The notes: generated from the letters alone by a model not told the origin. A stretch of 64,000 nt of DNA from Dactylosporangium aurantiacum (GCF_000716715.1 NZ_JNYJ01000014.1:1-64000), one strand, 5' to 3'. Positions 37,001-46,975 are shown, counted from the stretch's first letter. A program made the numbers and translations.

Positions 37001-39658
37001 ATGACGGTGACCGGGACCCTCGCCCCGCCGCTCGCCGAAGAGATCGACGTGCCCGTCGAAGGGACAGCACCGGCGATCGACCGGCTGGTGACCCGGGCCC
37101 TGCGCGCGCTGGACGCCTACGCCGCGCTGAGCCAGGAGCAGATCGACCACATCGTCAAGAAGGCGTCCGTCGCGGCCCTCGGCGAGCACGGCCGCCTCGC
37201 CGAGCTGGCGATCGAGGAGACCGGCCGCGGCGTGTTCGAGGACAAGGCGGTCAAGAACGTCTTCGCCTCCGAGCACATCGCGCACAGCCTCGCCGGCCTG
37301 CGCACCGTCGGCGTCGTGTCCCGGGACGAGATCAACGGCATCGTCGAGATCGCCGAGCCGGTCGGCGTCGTGTGCGCCGTCACCCCGGTCACGAACCCCA
37401 CGTCGACCACGGTCTTCAAGGCGCTGATCGCGCTCAAGACCCGCAACCCGGTCGTGTTCGCCTTCCACCCGGCCGCGCAGCGGTGCAGCGCCGAGGCCGC
37501 CCGGGTCGTCCGCGACGCCGCGATCGCCGCCGGCGCCCCGCGCGACTGCGTGCAGTGGATCGAGTCGCCGTCCATCGAGGCGACCCAGGCGCTCATGCAG
37601 CACCCCGGGGTGGCCGTCATCCTCGCCACCGGCGGCGGCGCGATGGTCCGCGCCGCGTACTCGGCCGGCAAGCCGGCGCTGGGCGTCGGCCCCGGCAACG
37701 TGCCCGCGTACATCGAGCGCAGCGCCGACGTGGTGCGCGCCGTGCACGACATCGTGGTGTCCAAGACCTTCGACAACGGCATGATCTGCGCGTCGGAGCA
37801 GGCCGTCATCCTCGACGAGGCCGTCGCCGAGCAGGCCGTCGCGCAGTTCGAGCGGCTGCACGCGCACGTCGCGACCCCGCACGAGAAGCAGCTGCTGGAG
37901 CAGTTCATCTTCGGTGCCGTCGCCGGCGCCAACTGCGCCGGGGCGAAGCTCAACGCCGACGTCGTCGGCCGCTCCGCGGCCTGGATCGCCGCCGGGGCCG
38001 GCTTCGAGGTGCCCGCCGACACGTCGGTCATCCTCGTGCCCGTCGACGGCGTCGGCCCGCACGAGCCGCTGACCCGGGAGAAGCTGTGCCCGGTCCTGGC
38101 CATGCTGCGCGCCGGCTCGACGGACGAAGGGTTCCGCCTCGCCGAGCAGATGGTCGAGCTCGACGGGCTCGGGCACAGCGCCGTCATCCACACCGCCGAC
38201 GCCGCGACCGCGGAGGCCTACGGGCAGCGGGTCCGGGCGGTGCGCATCATCTGGAACTCCCCGTCGTCGCAGGGCGGCATCGGCGACGTGTACAACGCCT
38301 TCCTGCCGTCGCTCACGCTGGGGTGCGGCAGCTACGGGCGCAACTCGGTGTCCGGCAACGTGTCCGCGGTCAACCTGCTCAACATCAAGCGGATCGGCCG
38401 GCGGACCAACAACCTGCAGTGGTTCAAGGTCCCACCGAAGATCTACTTCGAGCCCAACGCCATCCGGTACCTCGCCGACATGCCCGACGTGCACCGCGTC
38501 GCCATCGTCACCGACCCGACGATGACCCGGCTCGGCTACGTCGACCGCATCCGCGGCGTACTGCGCGGCGGCGCCAACCCGGTCACCGTGCAGATCCTCG
38601 ACAACGTCGAACCGGAGCCGACGATGGCGACCGTCGAACGCGGCGCGGAGCTCATGCGCTCGTTCCGGCCCGACACCATCATCGCGCTCGGCGGCGGGTC
38701 GCCGATGGACGCGGCGAAGGTGATGTGGCTGCTGTACGAGCACCCGGGCGTCGAGTTCACCGACATGCGGGAGAAGTTCTTCGACATCCGCAAGCGGGCG
38801 TTCACGTTCCCGACCCTGGGCCGGCTGGCCCGGCTCGTGTGCATCCCCACCACCTCCGGCACGGGCGCGGAGATCACCCCGTTCGCCGTCATCACCGACA
38901 CCGCGACCGGCAAGAAGTACCCCCTGGCCGACTACGCGCTCACCCCGAGCGTGGCGATCATCGACCCGGTGCTGACCGCCGACCTGCCGCCGAACGTCAC
39001 CGCCGACAGCGGGTTCGACTGCCTCACCCACGCCACCGAGGCGTTCGTGTCCGTGTACGCCAACGACTACACCGACGGCCTGGCCCTGCACGCGATCAAG
39101 CTGGTGTTCCAGTACCTGCCGGCCGCCGTGCACCGCGGCAGCAGCGACCCGGTGGCGCGGGAGAAGATGCACAACGCCGGATCGATCGCCGGGATGGCCT
39201 TCGGCAACGCGTTCCTCGGCATGGTGCACGCCCTGGCACACACCCTCGGCGCCACGTTCCACATCGCCCACGGGCGCACCAACGCGATCCTGCTGCCGCA
39301 CGTGATCCGGCACAACGGGCAGGTCCCGGCGAAGCTGACCGCGTGGCCGAAGTACGAGCGGTACGTCGCCCCGGAGCGCTTCCAGCAGATCGCGCAGGCG
39401 CTCGGGCTGCCGGCCCGCACGCCGGAGGAGGGCGTGGAGTCCTACGCCGCCGCGGTGGAGCGGCTGCGCGCCGAGGTCGGCATCGAGCCCTCGTTCCAGG
39501 CCGCCGGCGTCGACGAGCGGACGTTCCTGGAGGCGCTGCCGCAGCAGGCGATGAACGCCTACCTCGACCAGTGCGCCCCGGCGAACCCGAGGATGCCGAT
39601 GCTCGACGACCTCCGCGACATCATGCGGACCGCGTACTACGGCACCACCCGGGACTGA
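37001..39658 (+). CDS. adhE: Bifunctional aldehyde/alcohol dehydrogenase AdhE
   Basis: 885 residues. The N-terminal CoA-acylating aldehyde dehydrogenase domain (about 15-440) has VTNPTSTTVFKAL and the catalytic Cys263 in GMICASEQAV. The C-terminal iron-type alcohol dehydrogenase domain (about 455-880) has ALGGGSPMDAAKVMW, PTTSGTGAEITPFAV, and the metal-ligand region MVHALAHTLGATFHIAHG. It reduces acetyl-CoA to ethanol with two NADH, a fermentative redox valve unusual in aerobic actinomycetes. ATG 37001 is preferred over GTG 36998, since GAAGGA is 5 nt upstream. Preceded by paired DosR-like boxes. Confidence 0.95.
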   Translation: MTVTGTLAPPLAEEIDVPVEGTAPAIDRLVTRALRALDAYAALSQEQIDHIVKKASVAALGEHGRLAELAIEETGRGVFEDKAVKNVFASEHIAHSLAGLRTVGVVSRDEINGIVEIAEPVGVVCAVTPVTNPTSTTVFKALIALKTRNPVVFAFHPAAQRCSAEAARVVRDAAIAAGAPRDCVQWIESPSIEATQALMQHPGVAVILATGGGAMVRAAYSAGKPALGVGPGNVPAYIERSADVVRAVHDIVVSKTFDNGMICASEQAVILDEAVAEQAVAQFERLHAHVATPHEKQLLEQFIFGAVAGANCAGAKLNADVVGRSAAWIAAGAGFEVPADTSVILVPVDGVGPHEPLTREKLCPVLAMLRAGSTDEGFRLAEQMVELDGLGHSAVIHTADAATAEAYGQRVRAVRIIWNSPSSQGGIGDVYNAFLPSLTLGCGSYGRNSVSGNVSAVNLLNIKRIGRRTNNLQWFKVPPKIYFEPNAIRYLADMPDVHRVAIVTDPTMTRLGYVDRIRGVLRGGANPVTVQILDNVEPEPTMATVERGAELMRSFRPDTIIALGGGSPMDAAKVMWLLYEHPGVEFTDMREKFFDIRKRAFTFPTLGRLARLVCIPTTSGTGAEITPFAVITDTATGKKYPLADYALTPSVAIIDPVLTADLPPNVTADSGFDCLTHATEAFVSVYANDYTDGLALHAIKLVFQYLPAAVHRGSSDPVAREKMHNAGSIAGMAFGNAFLGMVHALAHTLGATFHIAHGRTNAILLPHVIRHNGQVPAKLTAWPKYERYVAPERFQQIAQALGLPARTPEEGVESYAAAVERLRAEVGIEPSFQAAGVDERTFLEALPQQAMNAYLDQCAPANPRMPMLDDLRDIMRTAYYGTTRD

Positions 39659-39664
39659 CCCGGC

Positions 39665-39704
39665 GCTCCCCGCCCGCCCGGGCCGCCCGGGCGGGCGGGG
39701 GAGC
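39665..39704 (+). terminator. Terminator of adhE
   Basis: Nearly perfect hairpin of about 18 bp (outer arms 39665-39670 and 39699-39704, one bulged base), starting 7 nt after the adhE stop. Confidence 0.75.
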
Positions 39705-39746
39705 CGCGCCGGGTTTGGCGCCGCGGCGGCCGGGTAGCGGCCGCCG

Positions 39747-41987
39747 GTGGTGATCGGTGCGCGACTGCCCCGCCGCGAGGACGAACGGCTCGTCCGCGGG
39801 GCCGGGCGGTTCGTGGCGGACCTGCGCGTCCCGCACTGCCTGGAGGCGGCCTTCGTCCGCGGTGACACGGCGCACGGCCGGCTGCGCGACGTTCGGCTCG
39901 ACCGGGTCCGGTCGGTGCCGGGCGTGGTCGCCGCCTTCGCCGCCGCCGACCTCGCGGCCGACCTCGCGGCCGTACCGGTGACGCCGCCGATGATGGACCC
40001 GCGGTCCGCCCGGGACCGGCCGTGGCCGGCGCTGGCGACCGACCGGGTGCGGCACGTCGGGCAGCCGGTCGCGGTCGTGCTGGCCGCGGACCGGTACGTC
40101 GCGGAGGACGGCCGCGACGCCGCCGAGGTCGACATCGAGCCGCTGCCGGTGCTGCTGGACCCGGCGGAGGCCGCCGACGGTGTGCCGCTGTTCGAGGGCC
40201 TGAGCAACGTCGCCGGGGTCACGGAGTTCGGCGCGCCGGTCGACGAGGCGGTGTGGCGGGACGCCGCCGTGGTCGTCGAGGGCACCTACCGGCAGCAGCT
40301 GCTGGCGCACACCTCCCTGGAGCCGCGGGCGGTGCTCGTGCGCCCGGACGGCGGCGACCGGTTCACCGTGTGGTGCTCGCACCAGGCGCCGCACCGGCTG
40401 CGGCGGGATCTCGCCGCGGCGTTCGGGCTGGCGGAGGAGCAGGTCCGGGTGATCGTGCCGGACGTGGGCGGCGCGTTCGGCGGCAAGAGCGAGACGTACC
40501 CGGAGTACCTCGCCGTGTTCGCCGCGGCGCGCCGGCTGGACCGGCCGGTGCGGTGGCTGGAGGACCGGGCGGAGGCGCTGGCCGGCCCGCCGCACGGCCG
40601 CGGGCAGCATCAGCGGACCCGGATGGCCGCCACCGCCGACGGCCGGATCCTCGCCTACGAGCTGCTCGTCGACGCGGACATCGGCGGGTACCCGCACACC
40701 GGCGCGTTCGTGCCGTGGGCGACGTCCATGATGGCCAACGGCGCGTACGTCATCCCGCACCTGTACGTGCGGGCCCGCGCGGTGCTGACGACGACCGCGC
40801 CGACCGCCCCGTACCGGGGTGCCGGCAGGCCCGAGGCGGCGTCGGCGATCGAACGCACCGTCGACCTGCTCGCCCACCGGCTCGGCCTTGACCCGGCGGA
40901 GCTGCGGCGGCGCAACCTCATCCCGCCGGACGCGTTCCCGTACCCGACGGTCACCGGGTACACCTACGACAGCGGCGACTACGCGACCGCCCTCGACGTC
41001 GCGCTGCGCGCCGTCGGCTACGACGGGTGGCGGGCGGAGCAGGCCCGGCGGCGCGGCACCGGCGGCACCCCGCTGGGCATCGGCCTGTGCACGTACGTCG
41101 AGCGGTCAGGGGCGGGCGGGGAGTTCGGGGCGGTGGAAGCCTGCCCGGACGGCACGTTCGTGGCGGTGTCGGGCTGCTGCTCCACCGGGCAGGGGCACGA
41201 GACCTCCTTCCCGCAGGTGGTCGCCTCGGTCCTGGGCGTCGCGCCGCGGCGGGTCCGGCTGGTCGAGCGGGACACGGCGCTGGTGCCGGAGGGCATCGGC
41301 TCCTACGCCAGCAGGTCCATGCAGACCGGCGGGGCCGCCCTGCAGCGGGCCGCCGGCAAGCTCGTCGACGAGGCCCGCCGGCGTGCGGGCGAGCTGTGGG
41401 GACTGCCCGTCACGGCGGTCGAGCACCACGCCGGCACGCTGTCGTGCGGCGGGCACCGGCTGTCCATGCAGGAGCTCGTGGCGGCGACCGGGGCGCTGCG
41501 CGCCGAGGAGACGTCCGCGCCGCCGGAGGCGTTCCCGTTCGGGGCGTACGCCGCCGTCGTCGAGGTCGAACCGGAGCTGGGCGAGGTCCGGGTGCTGCGG
41601 CTCGTCGCGGTCGACGACTACGGCGTCGTGGTCAACCCGCTGATCGTGGACGGCCAGGGCCGCGGCTCCGCGGTGCAGGGCCTCGGGCAGGCGCTGTTCG
41701 AGGAGTTGCGCTACGACGCCGAGGGGCGGCCGGAGCAGCGCGGGCTGCTCGACTACCTGCTGCCCACCGTGTCGGAGCTGCCGCCGATGACGTTCGAGGA
41801 GACCTGCACGCCGAACCCGAACACCCCGCTGGGCGCCAAGGGCGCGGGCGAGGCCGGCTGCATCGGCGTGCCGCCGGCGCTGGTCAACGCCGTCGCCGAC
41901 GCCCTGCAGCTCGACGACCGCGACGCGCTGCAGATGCCGCTCACCCCGTACACCTGCTGGTCCGCGGCCCGGGTGGCGGTGCGGTGA
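39747..41987 (+). CDS. Molybdenum hydroxylase large subunit (xanthine dehydrogenase/form II CoxL-like)
   Basis: 746 residues. Cofactor-binding landmarks are SHQAPHRLRRDLAAAFG, VPDVGGAFGGKSETYPE and PYRGAGRPEA. The catalytic-glutamate block is PLGAKGAGEAGCIG near the C-terminus. True CO dehydrogenase has AYxCSFR where this has APYRGAGR, so it is not a bona fide CODH; aldehyde or N-heterocycle oxidation is more likely. GTG start at 39747. Its stop overlaps the FAD subunit start (GTGA). Gene order large-FAD-FeS. Confidence 0.87.
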   Translation: MVIGARLPRREDERLVRGAGRFVADLRVPHCLEAAFVRGDTAHGRLRDVRLDRVRSVPGVVAAFAAADLAADLAAVPVTPPMMDPRSARDRPWPALATDRVRHVGQPVAVVLAADRYVAEDGRDAAEVDIEPLPVLLDPAEAADGVPLFEGLSNVAGVTEFGAPVDEAVWRDAAVVVEGTYRQQLLAHTSLEPRAVLVRPDGGDRFTVWCSHQAPHRLRRDLAAAFGLAEEQVRVIVPDVGGAFGGKSETYPEYLAVFAAARRLDRPVRWLEDRAEALAGPPHGRGQHQRTRMAATADGRILAYELLVDADIGGYPHTGAFVPWATSMMANGAYVIPHLYVRARAVLTTTAPTAPYRGAGRPEAASAIERTVDLLAHRLGLDPAELRRRNLIPPDAFPYPTVTGYTYDSGDYATALDVALRAVGYDGWRAEQARRRGTGGTPLGIGLCTYVERSGAGGEFGAVEACPDGTFVAVSGCCSTGQGHETSFPQVVASVLGVAPRRVRLVERDTALVPEGIGSYASRSMQTGGAALQRAAGKLVDEARRRAGELWGLPVTAVEHHAGTLSCGGHRLSMQELVAATGALRAEETSAPPEAFPFGAYAAVVEVEPELGEVRVLRLVAVDDYGVVVNPLIVDGQGRGSAVQGLGQALFEELRYDAEGRPEQRGLLDYLLPTVSELPPMTFEETCTPNPNTPLGAKGAGEAGCIGVPPALVNAVADALQLDDRDALQMPLTPYTCWSAARVAVR

Positions 41988-42853
41988 AGCCGCCGGCGTT
42001 CGGCTACGTCGTCGCGCACACCGCGGGCGAGGCCGTCGACGCGCTCGCCGACGGCGGCACCCAGGTGCTGGCCGGTGGGCAGAGCCTGGTCCTGGAGCTG
42101 AACCACCGCGCCGCACGGCCGGCCAGGCTGGTCGACATCAACCGGGTGCCGGGCTTCGACCGGCTCACCGTCGCCGACGGCGGCCTGCGGGTCGGGCCGC
42201 TGGTGCGGCACAGCGCCTTCGCGGACCTGGACCACGGGCCGCTCGGGACGCTGCTGGGCCGGGTCGTGCGGCACATCGCCCACCCGCCGATCCGGGCCCG
42301 GGGCACCATGCTGGGCAGCCTCGCCTACGCCCACCCGGCCGCCGAGTGGGCCGCCGTGGCCACCGCGCTCGACGGGCGCCTCGTGCTCACCGGCGCCGGC
42401 GGCACGCGCATCGTCGCCGCCGAGGACTTCTCCACCGGGCCGTTCGCCACCGTACGACGCCCCGACGAGCTGCTCACCGAGGTGCGGCTGGCGCTGCTGC
42501 CGGCCGGCACCGGAGTGGGGTTCGCCGAGCACCGCCGCACCCACGCCAGCTTCGCCCAGCTCGCCGCGCTCGCCACGCTCACCGTCCGCGGCGGCCGGGT
42601 GGGCGCGGCGCGGGTGGGCCTGGTCAACGCCGCCGACCGGCCGGTGCGCGCCCGGGCCGCGGAGCGCGTCCTGCTCGACCGGCCCCTCGACACGGCGGCG
42701 TTCGCCGAGGCCGGGCGGGTCGCGGCCACCGAGGACGCGGACCCGCGCCCGCAGCCGTACGCCGACGTCGCCTACCAGCGGCACGCCGTCGCCGTGCTCG
42801 TCCGCCGGGCGCTCGACGCGGCCCACCGTGACCTCACCCCGACCGGAGGATGA
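41984..42853 (+). CDS. Molybdenum hydroxylase FAD subunit
   Basis: 289 residues. FAD-binding blocks are VLAGGQSLVLELNHR near residue 30 and PIRARGTMLGSLAYAHPAAE near 105. The CO-dehydrogenase flavoprotein C-terminal domain follows. It passes electrons from the iron-sulfur subunit to an acceptor. GTG start inside the previous stop codon. Confidence 0.87.
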   Translation: MKPPAFGYVVAHTAGEAVDALADGGTQVLAGGQSLVLELNHRAARPARLVDINRVPGFDRLTVADGGLRVGPLVRHSAFADLDHGPLGTLLGRVVRHIAHPPIRARGTMLGSLAYAHPAAEWAAVATALDGRLVLTGAGGTRIVAAEDFSTGPFATVRRPDELLTEVRLALLPAGTGVGFAEHRRTHASFAQLAALATLTVRGGRVGAARVGLVNAADRPVRARAAERVLLDRPLDTAAFAEAGRVAATEDADPRPQPYADVAYQRHAVAVLVRRALDAAHRDLTPTGG

Positions 42854-42856
42854 GCC

Positions 42857-43324
42857 GTGCGCGTCAGCCTGACCGTCAACGACCACCGGTACGACCTGGA
42901 CGTCGAACCCCGCCGCACCCTCGCCGACGCGCTGCGCGACGACTGCGGTCTCACCGGCACCCACCTCGGCTGCGAGCACGGGGTCTGCGGCGCGTGCACG
43001 GTGCTGGTCGACGGCGTCGCGGTCCGCTCGTGCCTGATGCTCGCCGTGCAGTGCGACGGCACCGGTGTGCGGACCGTCGAAGGGCTCGCCGCGGCGGACG
43101 GCACGCCGCACCCGTTGCAGGCGGCGTTCCACGCCGAACACGCGCTGCAGTGCGGTTTCTGCACCCCCGGGTTCCTGATGCTGGCCGCCGGTGCCCTCGG
43201 GTCGGACCCGGGCCTGGTGGACGACCCGGAGCGGCTGCGCGAGCTGCTGACCTCGAACCTGTGCCGGTGCACCGGCTACGAGGCGATCCGCCGGGCCGTC
43301 GTCCGCGCCGCCGCGGCGGACTGA
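42857..43324 (+). CDS. Molybdenum hydroxylase [2Fe-2S] subunit
   Basis: 155 residues. Plant-type cluster: CEHGVCGACTVLVDG and a Cys in RSCLM. Second cluster: CGFCTPGF and LCRCTGY. Both clusters are complete. GTG at 42857 is 4 nt after the FAD-subunit stop, with GGAGGATGAG upstream. Confidence 0.9.
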   Translation: MRVSLTVNDHRYDLDVEPRRTLADALRDDCGLTGTHLGCEHGVCGACTVLVDGVAVRSCLMLAVQCDGTGVRTVEGLAAADGTPHPLQAAFHAEHALQCGFCTPGFLMLAAGALGSDPGLVDDPERLRELLTSNLCRCTGYEAIRRAVVRAAAAD

Positions 43325-43351
43325 CCCGCGCGGCGGTGACCGTCGATGCCG

Positions 43352-43388
43352 GGGACCGGTGGTCCCATCGATACGGGACCACCGGCCC
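43352..43388 (+). promoter_or_regulatory. Paired DosR-like boxes before NTR 3
   Basis: GGGACCGGTGGTCCC (43352-43366) and GGGACCACCGGCCC (43375-43388), 23 bp apart start to start, both strong. The proximal copy ends 60 bp before NTR 3. This is the clearest tandem arrangement in the window. Confidence 0.7.
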
Positions 43389-43448
43389 TGCCGCCGGGAC
43401 GGCGCGCGGACGAGAGTTGGCGGTGAGCCCACCGACAGGGAGCCTGCC

Positions 43449-44429
43449 ATGACACAGCATCTGCGAGCCGAGATCGACCAGGTCGCCGAGGCCTCGATCG
43501 CGGCACTGCGCGCCCCGTCCATCCTCAACACCCAGCCGTGGCGGTGGCGGCTGGCCGGCAACCACGCCGAGCTGTGGGCCGACCGGTCCCGCCAGCTCGA
43601 CGGGCTGGACCCCGACGGCAGGCTCCTGCTGCTCAGCTGCGGCACCGCGCTGCACCACGCCACCGTGGCGCTGCTCGCCGCCGGCTTCGCCGCCGACATC
43701 GCCAGGCTGCCCGACCCGGCCCGGCCGGACCTGGTCGCCCGGATCCGGCAGGGGCAGCCGTGCCCGCCGGACAACCGGCTGTACCGCTCGATCTACCGGC
43801 GGCGCACCGACCGCCGCCCGTTCAGCGACGACCGGCCGTCCCAGGCAGTCCTGGACGAGCTGCGCGCGGCGGCCGAGCGGCACGGCGTGCACCTGCACGT
43901 GGTCCGCGACGACCAGCTGACCGCGTTCGCCTCGGCCGTCGCCCACGCCGGCGACGTCGAGCACGGCGACGCCCGCTTCCGCGACGACCTGCTCACCTGG
44001 ACGACCCGTACCCGCGAGGACCGCGACGGCGTGTCGGCCCGCAGCGCGGTGCCGGCCGTCCGCCGCACCATCGCGCCGCGCGACTTCGAGCTGGCCCGCC
44101 CGGCCGCGCTCGACCCGGGCCCCGGCACCGACCGCGGCACCGTCTACGCCGTCCTCGCCGTCGACGCCGAGGAACCCGCCGACTGGGTCGCCGCCGGCGA
44201 GGCGCTGTCCGACGTGTGGCTCACGCTCACCGCCGGCGGCCTGGCCGCCTCGCCGATCAGCGAGGTCGTCGAGGTGGTGGCGGTGCGGGTGGCGCTGCGC
44301 CGGCTGCTCGGCGGCGTCGGCCACCCGGCGATCGCCCTGCGGGTCGGCGTCCCCGTCGACGGCATCGACCCGGTGCCCGCGTCCGTGCGCCGCTCCGGCA
44401 CCGACACCATCGGCCCGCCCGGGCAGTGA
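43449..44429 (+). CDS. Acg-like nitroreductase-fold protein (NTR 3)
   Basis: 326 residues. APSILNTQPWRWRL near residue 25 and RRRTDRRPFSDD mid-protein mark the Rv2032-like family, more like NTR 4 than NTR 1 and 2. The C-terminal block (GGVGHPAIALRVGVP) is shorter than in true nitroreductases. Probably FMN-binding; enzymatic role unproven. Behind the paired boxes, and 125 bp upstream of the phosphoketolase gene. Confidence 0.87.
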   Translation: MTQHLRAEIDQVAEASIAALRAPSILNTQPWRWRLAGNHAELWADRSRQLDGLDPDGRLLLLSCGTALHHATVALLAAGFAADIARLPDPARPDLVARIRQGQPCPPDNRLYRSIYRRRTDRRPFSDDRPSQAVLDELRAAAERHGVHLHVVRDDQLTAFASAVAHAGDVEHGDARFRDDLLTWTTRTREDRDGVSARSAVPAVRRTIAPRDFELARPAALDPGPGTDRGTVYAVLAVDAEEPADWVAAGEALSDVWLTLTAGGLAASPISEVVEVVAVRVALRRLLGGVGHPAIALRVGVPVDGIDPVPASVRRSGTDTIGPPGQ

Positions 44430-44554
44430 GCTGTTCACCCGATGATCCCCGCACCGCGTCGTCCGGCGGCGTAGGGTCGGGATGGTATGCCCGGGACGGA
44501 CTGCTGCCGTACACGACCACAGCCTGAACACGCATATCGGAGAAAGGACGTCCG

Positions 44555-46975
44555 GTGACCACTGTCGCGGACCGCACCACCGACGAGAACCTGACCGCCG
44601 CGCTCGCCCGGCCGACCGACGACGAGGTCGCGCAACTGGACGCATGGTGGCGCGCGAACAACTACCTCACGGTGGGCCAGATCTACCTGCAGGGCAACCC
44701 GCTGCTGCGCCGCCCCCTCGAGCCGGGTGACATCAAACCCCGGCTGCTCGGGCACTGGGGCACCAGCCCAGGCCTGTCGCTGATCTACGCGCACGTGTCG
44801 CGGCTCATCCGCCGCACCGGCCAGGAGGCGATCTACCTCGCCGGACCCGGCCACGGCGGGCCCGCGCTGGTGGCCGCCGGCTACCTGGAAGGCACCTACA
44901 GCGAGATCTACCCGGCCGTGTCGCAGGACGAGGCGGGGGTGCTGCGGCTGTTCCGGCAGTTCTCCAGCCCCGGCGGCATCCCCAGCCACGTCTCGGTCAC
45001 CACCCCCGGCTCCATCCACGAGGGCGGCGAGCTCGGGTACGTGCTGGTCCACGCGTTCGGCTCGGTGATGGACAACCCCGACCTGCTGACGATCGCCGTG
45101 GTCGGCGACGGCGAGGCGGAGACCGGCCCCCTGGAGGGCTCCTGGAAGGGCATCTCCTTCCTCAACCCCACCCGCGACGGCGCCGTCCTGCCGATCCTGC
45201 ACCTCAACGACGCGAAGATCGCCGGTCCGACCGTGCTGGGCCGCAAGGACCCGGCCGAGGTGCGGTCCCTGCTGGAGGGGCACGGCTACGAGGTCATCGA
45301 GGTCACCGGCGACGACCTGCCCGGCATGCACCACCGCTTCGCCGCCGCCCTCGCCGACGCGTGGAGCCGCATCCGCGCCATCCAGCGCGCCGCCCGCGAC
45401 GGCGAATGGGACGGCAAGCGCCCGCACTGGCCCATGATCATCCTGCGGTCGCCGAAGGGCTGGACCGGACCCGACCAGGTCGACGGCATCCAGGTCACCG
45501 GCACGTGGCGCTCCCACCAGGTGCCGCTGTCCGGCGTCAAGGACAACCCGGAGCACCTGGAGATCCTGGAGCGGTGGCTGCGCTCGTACCGGCCGGAGGA
45601 GCTCTTCGACGCCTCCGGCGCCCCGGTCGACCTGGTGCGGGGCCTCGCCCCCGACGGCGACCTGCGCATGAGCGCCAGCCCGCACGCCAACGGCGGCCTG
45701 CTCACCCGCGACCTCGACCTGCCGGACTTCCGCGACTACGCCGTCGAGGTGGGCACCCCCGGCGACTCGCACGCCGAGTCGACCCGGCGGCTCGGGGAGA
45801 TGCTGCGCGACGTGTACCGCGCCAACCCCGACCGGTTCCGGCTCTTCTGCCCCGACGAGACCAACAGCAACCGGCTCGGCGCCGTGTTCGAGGTCTCCGA
45901 CCGGGCGTTCGCCGAGCGGGTCACCGACGCCGACGTCGCGATCAGCCGCGACGGGCGGGTCATGGAGGTGCTCTCGGAGCACAACTGCCACGGCTGGCTC
46001 GAGGGGTACAACCTGACCGGCCGGCACGGCATGTTCGCCACCTACGAGGCGTTCGCGATGGTGTCGGCGTCCCAGACCGTCCAGCACGGCAAGTGGCTGC
46101 AGGAGGCGAAGCGGCTGCCCTGGCGGGCGAAGGTCCCCAGCCTCAACGTCCTGCTCACCTCGACCGCCTGGCGCAACGACCACAACGGCTTCTCCCACCA
46201 GGGTCCCGGCCTCATCCAGGTCGTGCTCACGCAGCGCGGTGACGTCGCCCGGGTGTACCTGCCGCCGGACGCCAACTGCCTGCTGTCCGTCGCCGACCAC
46301 TGCCTGCGGTCGCGCTCGTACATCAACCTCATCGTCATCGACAAGCAGCCGCAGCTGCAGTGGCTGACGATGGAGCAGGCCACGGCCCACTGCGCGCAGG
46401 GCGCCGGCATCTGGGACTGGGTCGGCACCGACGACGGCAGCACCGACCCCGACATCGTCCTGGCCTGCGCCGGTGACGTCGTCACCATGGAGACCGTCGC
46501 CGCGGCCCAGATCCTGAAGGCCCGGCTGCCGAAGCTCAAGGTCCGCGTCGTCAACGTGGTCGACCTGATGACGCTGCCCCGGCCGAAGGACCACCCGCAC
46601 GGGATGAGCTCGACCCGGTTCACGGAGCTGTTCACCGACACCGTCGACGTCGTCTTCGCCTTCCACGGCTACCCGGGCGCCATCCACCAGCTGGTGCACG
46701 GCCGTCCCGACGCCGACCGGTTCCGGGTCCGCGGCTTCATCGAGGAGGGCACCACCACGACCCCGTTCGACATGACGGTGCGCAACCGGGCCTCGCGCTA
46801 CCACCTCGTGATGGACGCCATCAACAACGCCAAGCGGCTGCCCCGCGGCGCCGCCGAGCTGAAGGCGTGGTGCGAGCAGAAGCTCGCCGAGCACGAGGCG
46901 TACGTGGTCGAGCACCTCGAGGACATGCCCGAGGTGCGCGGCTGGACCCTCGGCGACTGGGCCCAGCAGGGATGA
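44555..46975 (+). CDS. xfp: Xylulose-5-phosphate/fructose-6-phosphate phosphoketolase
   Basis: 806 residues, full length for the family. Landmarks are LLGHWGTSPGLSLIYAHVSR and GPGHGGPALVAAGYLEGTY near the N-terminus, the thiamine-diphosphate motif GDGEAETGPLEGSWKG, and STAWRNDHNGFSHQGPGL. It splits sugar phosphates with phosphate to acetyl-phosphate and a triose or tetrose phosphate, giving two-carbon units and ATP without oxygen. GTG at 44555 has GAGAAAGGA upstream. Its stop overlaps the start of NTR 4. No convincing DosR-like box of its own; it may be read from the NTR 3 promoter. Confidence 0.95.
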   Translation: MTTVADRTTDENLTAALARPTDDEVAQLDAWWRANNYLTVGQIYLQGNPLLRRPLEPGDIKPRLLGHWGTSPGLSLIYAHVSRLIRRTGQEAIYLAGPGHGGPALVAAGYLEGTYSEIYPAVSQDEAGVLRLFRQFSSPGGIPSHVSVTTPGSIHEGGELGYVLVHAFGSVMDNPDLLTIAVVGDGEAETGPLEGSWKGISFLNPTRDGAVLPILHLNDAKIAGPTVLGRKDPAEVRSLLEGHGYEVIEVTGDDLPGMHHRFAAALADAWSRIRAIQRAARDGEWDGKRPHWPMIILRSPKGWTGPDQVDGIQVTGTWRSHQVPLSGVKDNPEHLEILERWLRSYRPEELFDASGAPVDLVRGLAPDGDLRMSASPHANGGLLTRDLDLPDFRDYAVEVGTPGDSHAESTRRLGEMLRDVYRANPDRFRLFCPDETNSNRLGAVFEVSDRAFAERVTDADVAISRDGRVMEVLSEHNCHGWLEGYNLTGRHGMFATYEAFAMVSASQTVQHGKWLQEAKRLPWRAKVPSLNVLLTSTAWRNDHNGFSHQGPGLIQVVLTQRGDVARVYLPPDANCLLSVADHCLRSRSYINLIVIDKQPQLQWLTMEQATAHCAQGAGIWDWVGTDDGSTDPDIVLACAGDVVTMETVAAAQILKARLPKLKVRVVNVVDLMTLPRPKDHPHGMSSTRFTELFTDTVDVVFAFHGYPGAIHQLVHGRPDADRFRVRGFIEEGTTTTPFDMTVRNRASRYHLVMDAINNAKRLPRGAAELKAWCEQKLAEHEAYVVEHLEDMPEVRGWTLGDWAQQG

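Noticed and set aside
36548..40285. A 1245-codon minus-strand open frame antisense to adhE and the molybdenum hydroxylase
   Set aside because: It is an antisense frame kept open by high GC; its translation is His/Arg/Asp/Gly-rich with no domains, while the plus-strand genes are clear. The same applies to 52888-58854 plus and 669-3158 minus.
39747..41987. Aerobic CO dehydrogenase large subunit
   Set aside because: The AYxCSFR active-site motif is absent; APYRGAGR is found instead.
44479..44506. DosR-like boxes before phosphoketolase (GGGATGGTATGCCC, GGGACGGACTGCTG)
   Set aside because: About 8 of 14 matches each and wrong spacing; indistinguishable from chance in this composition.
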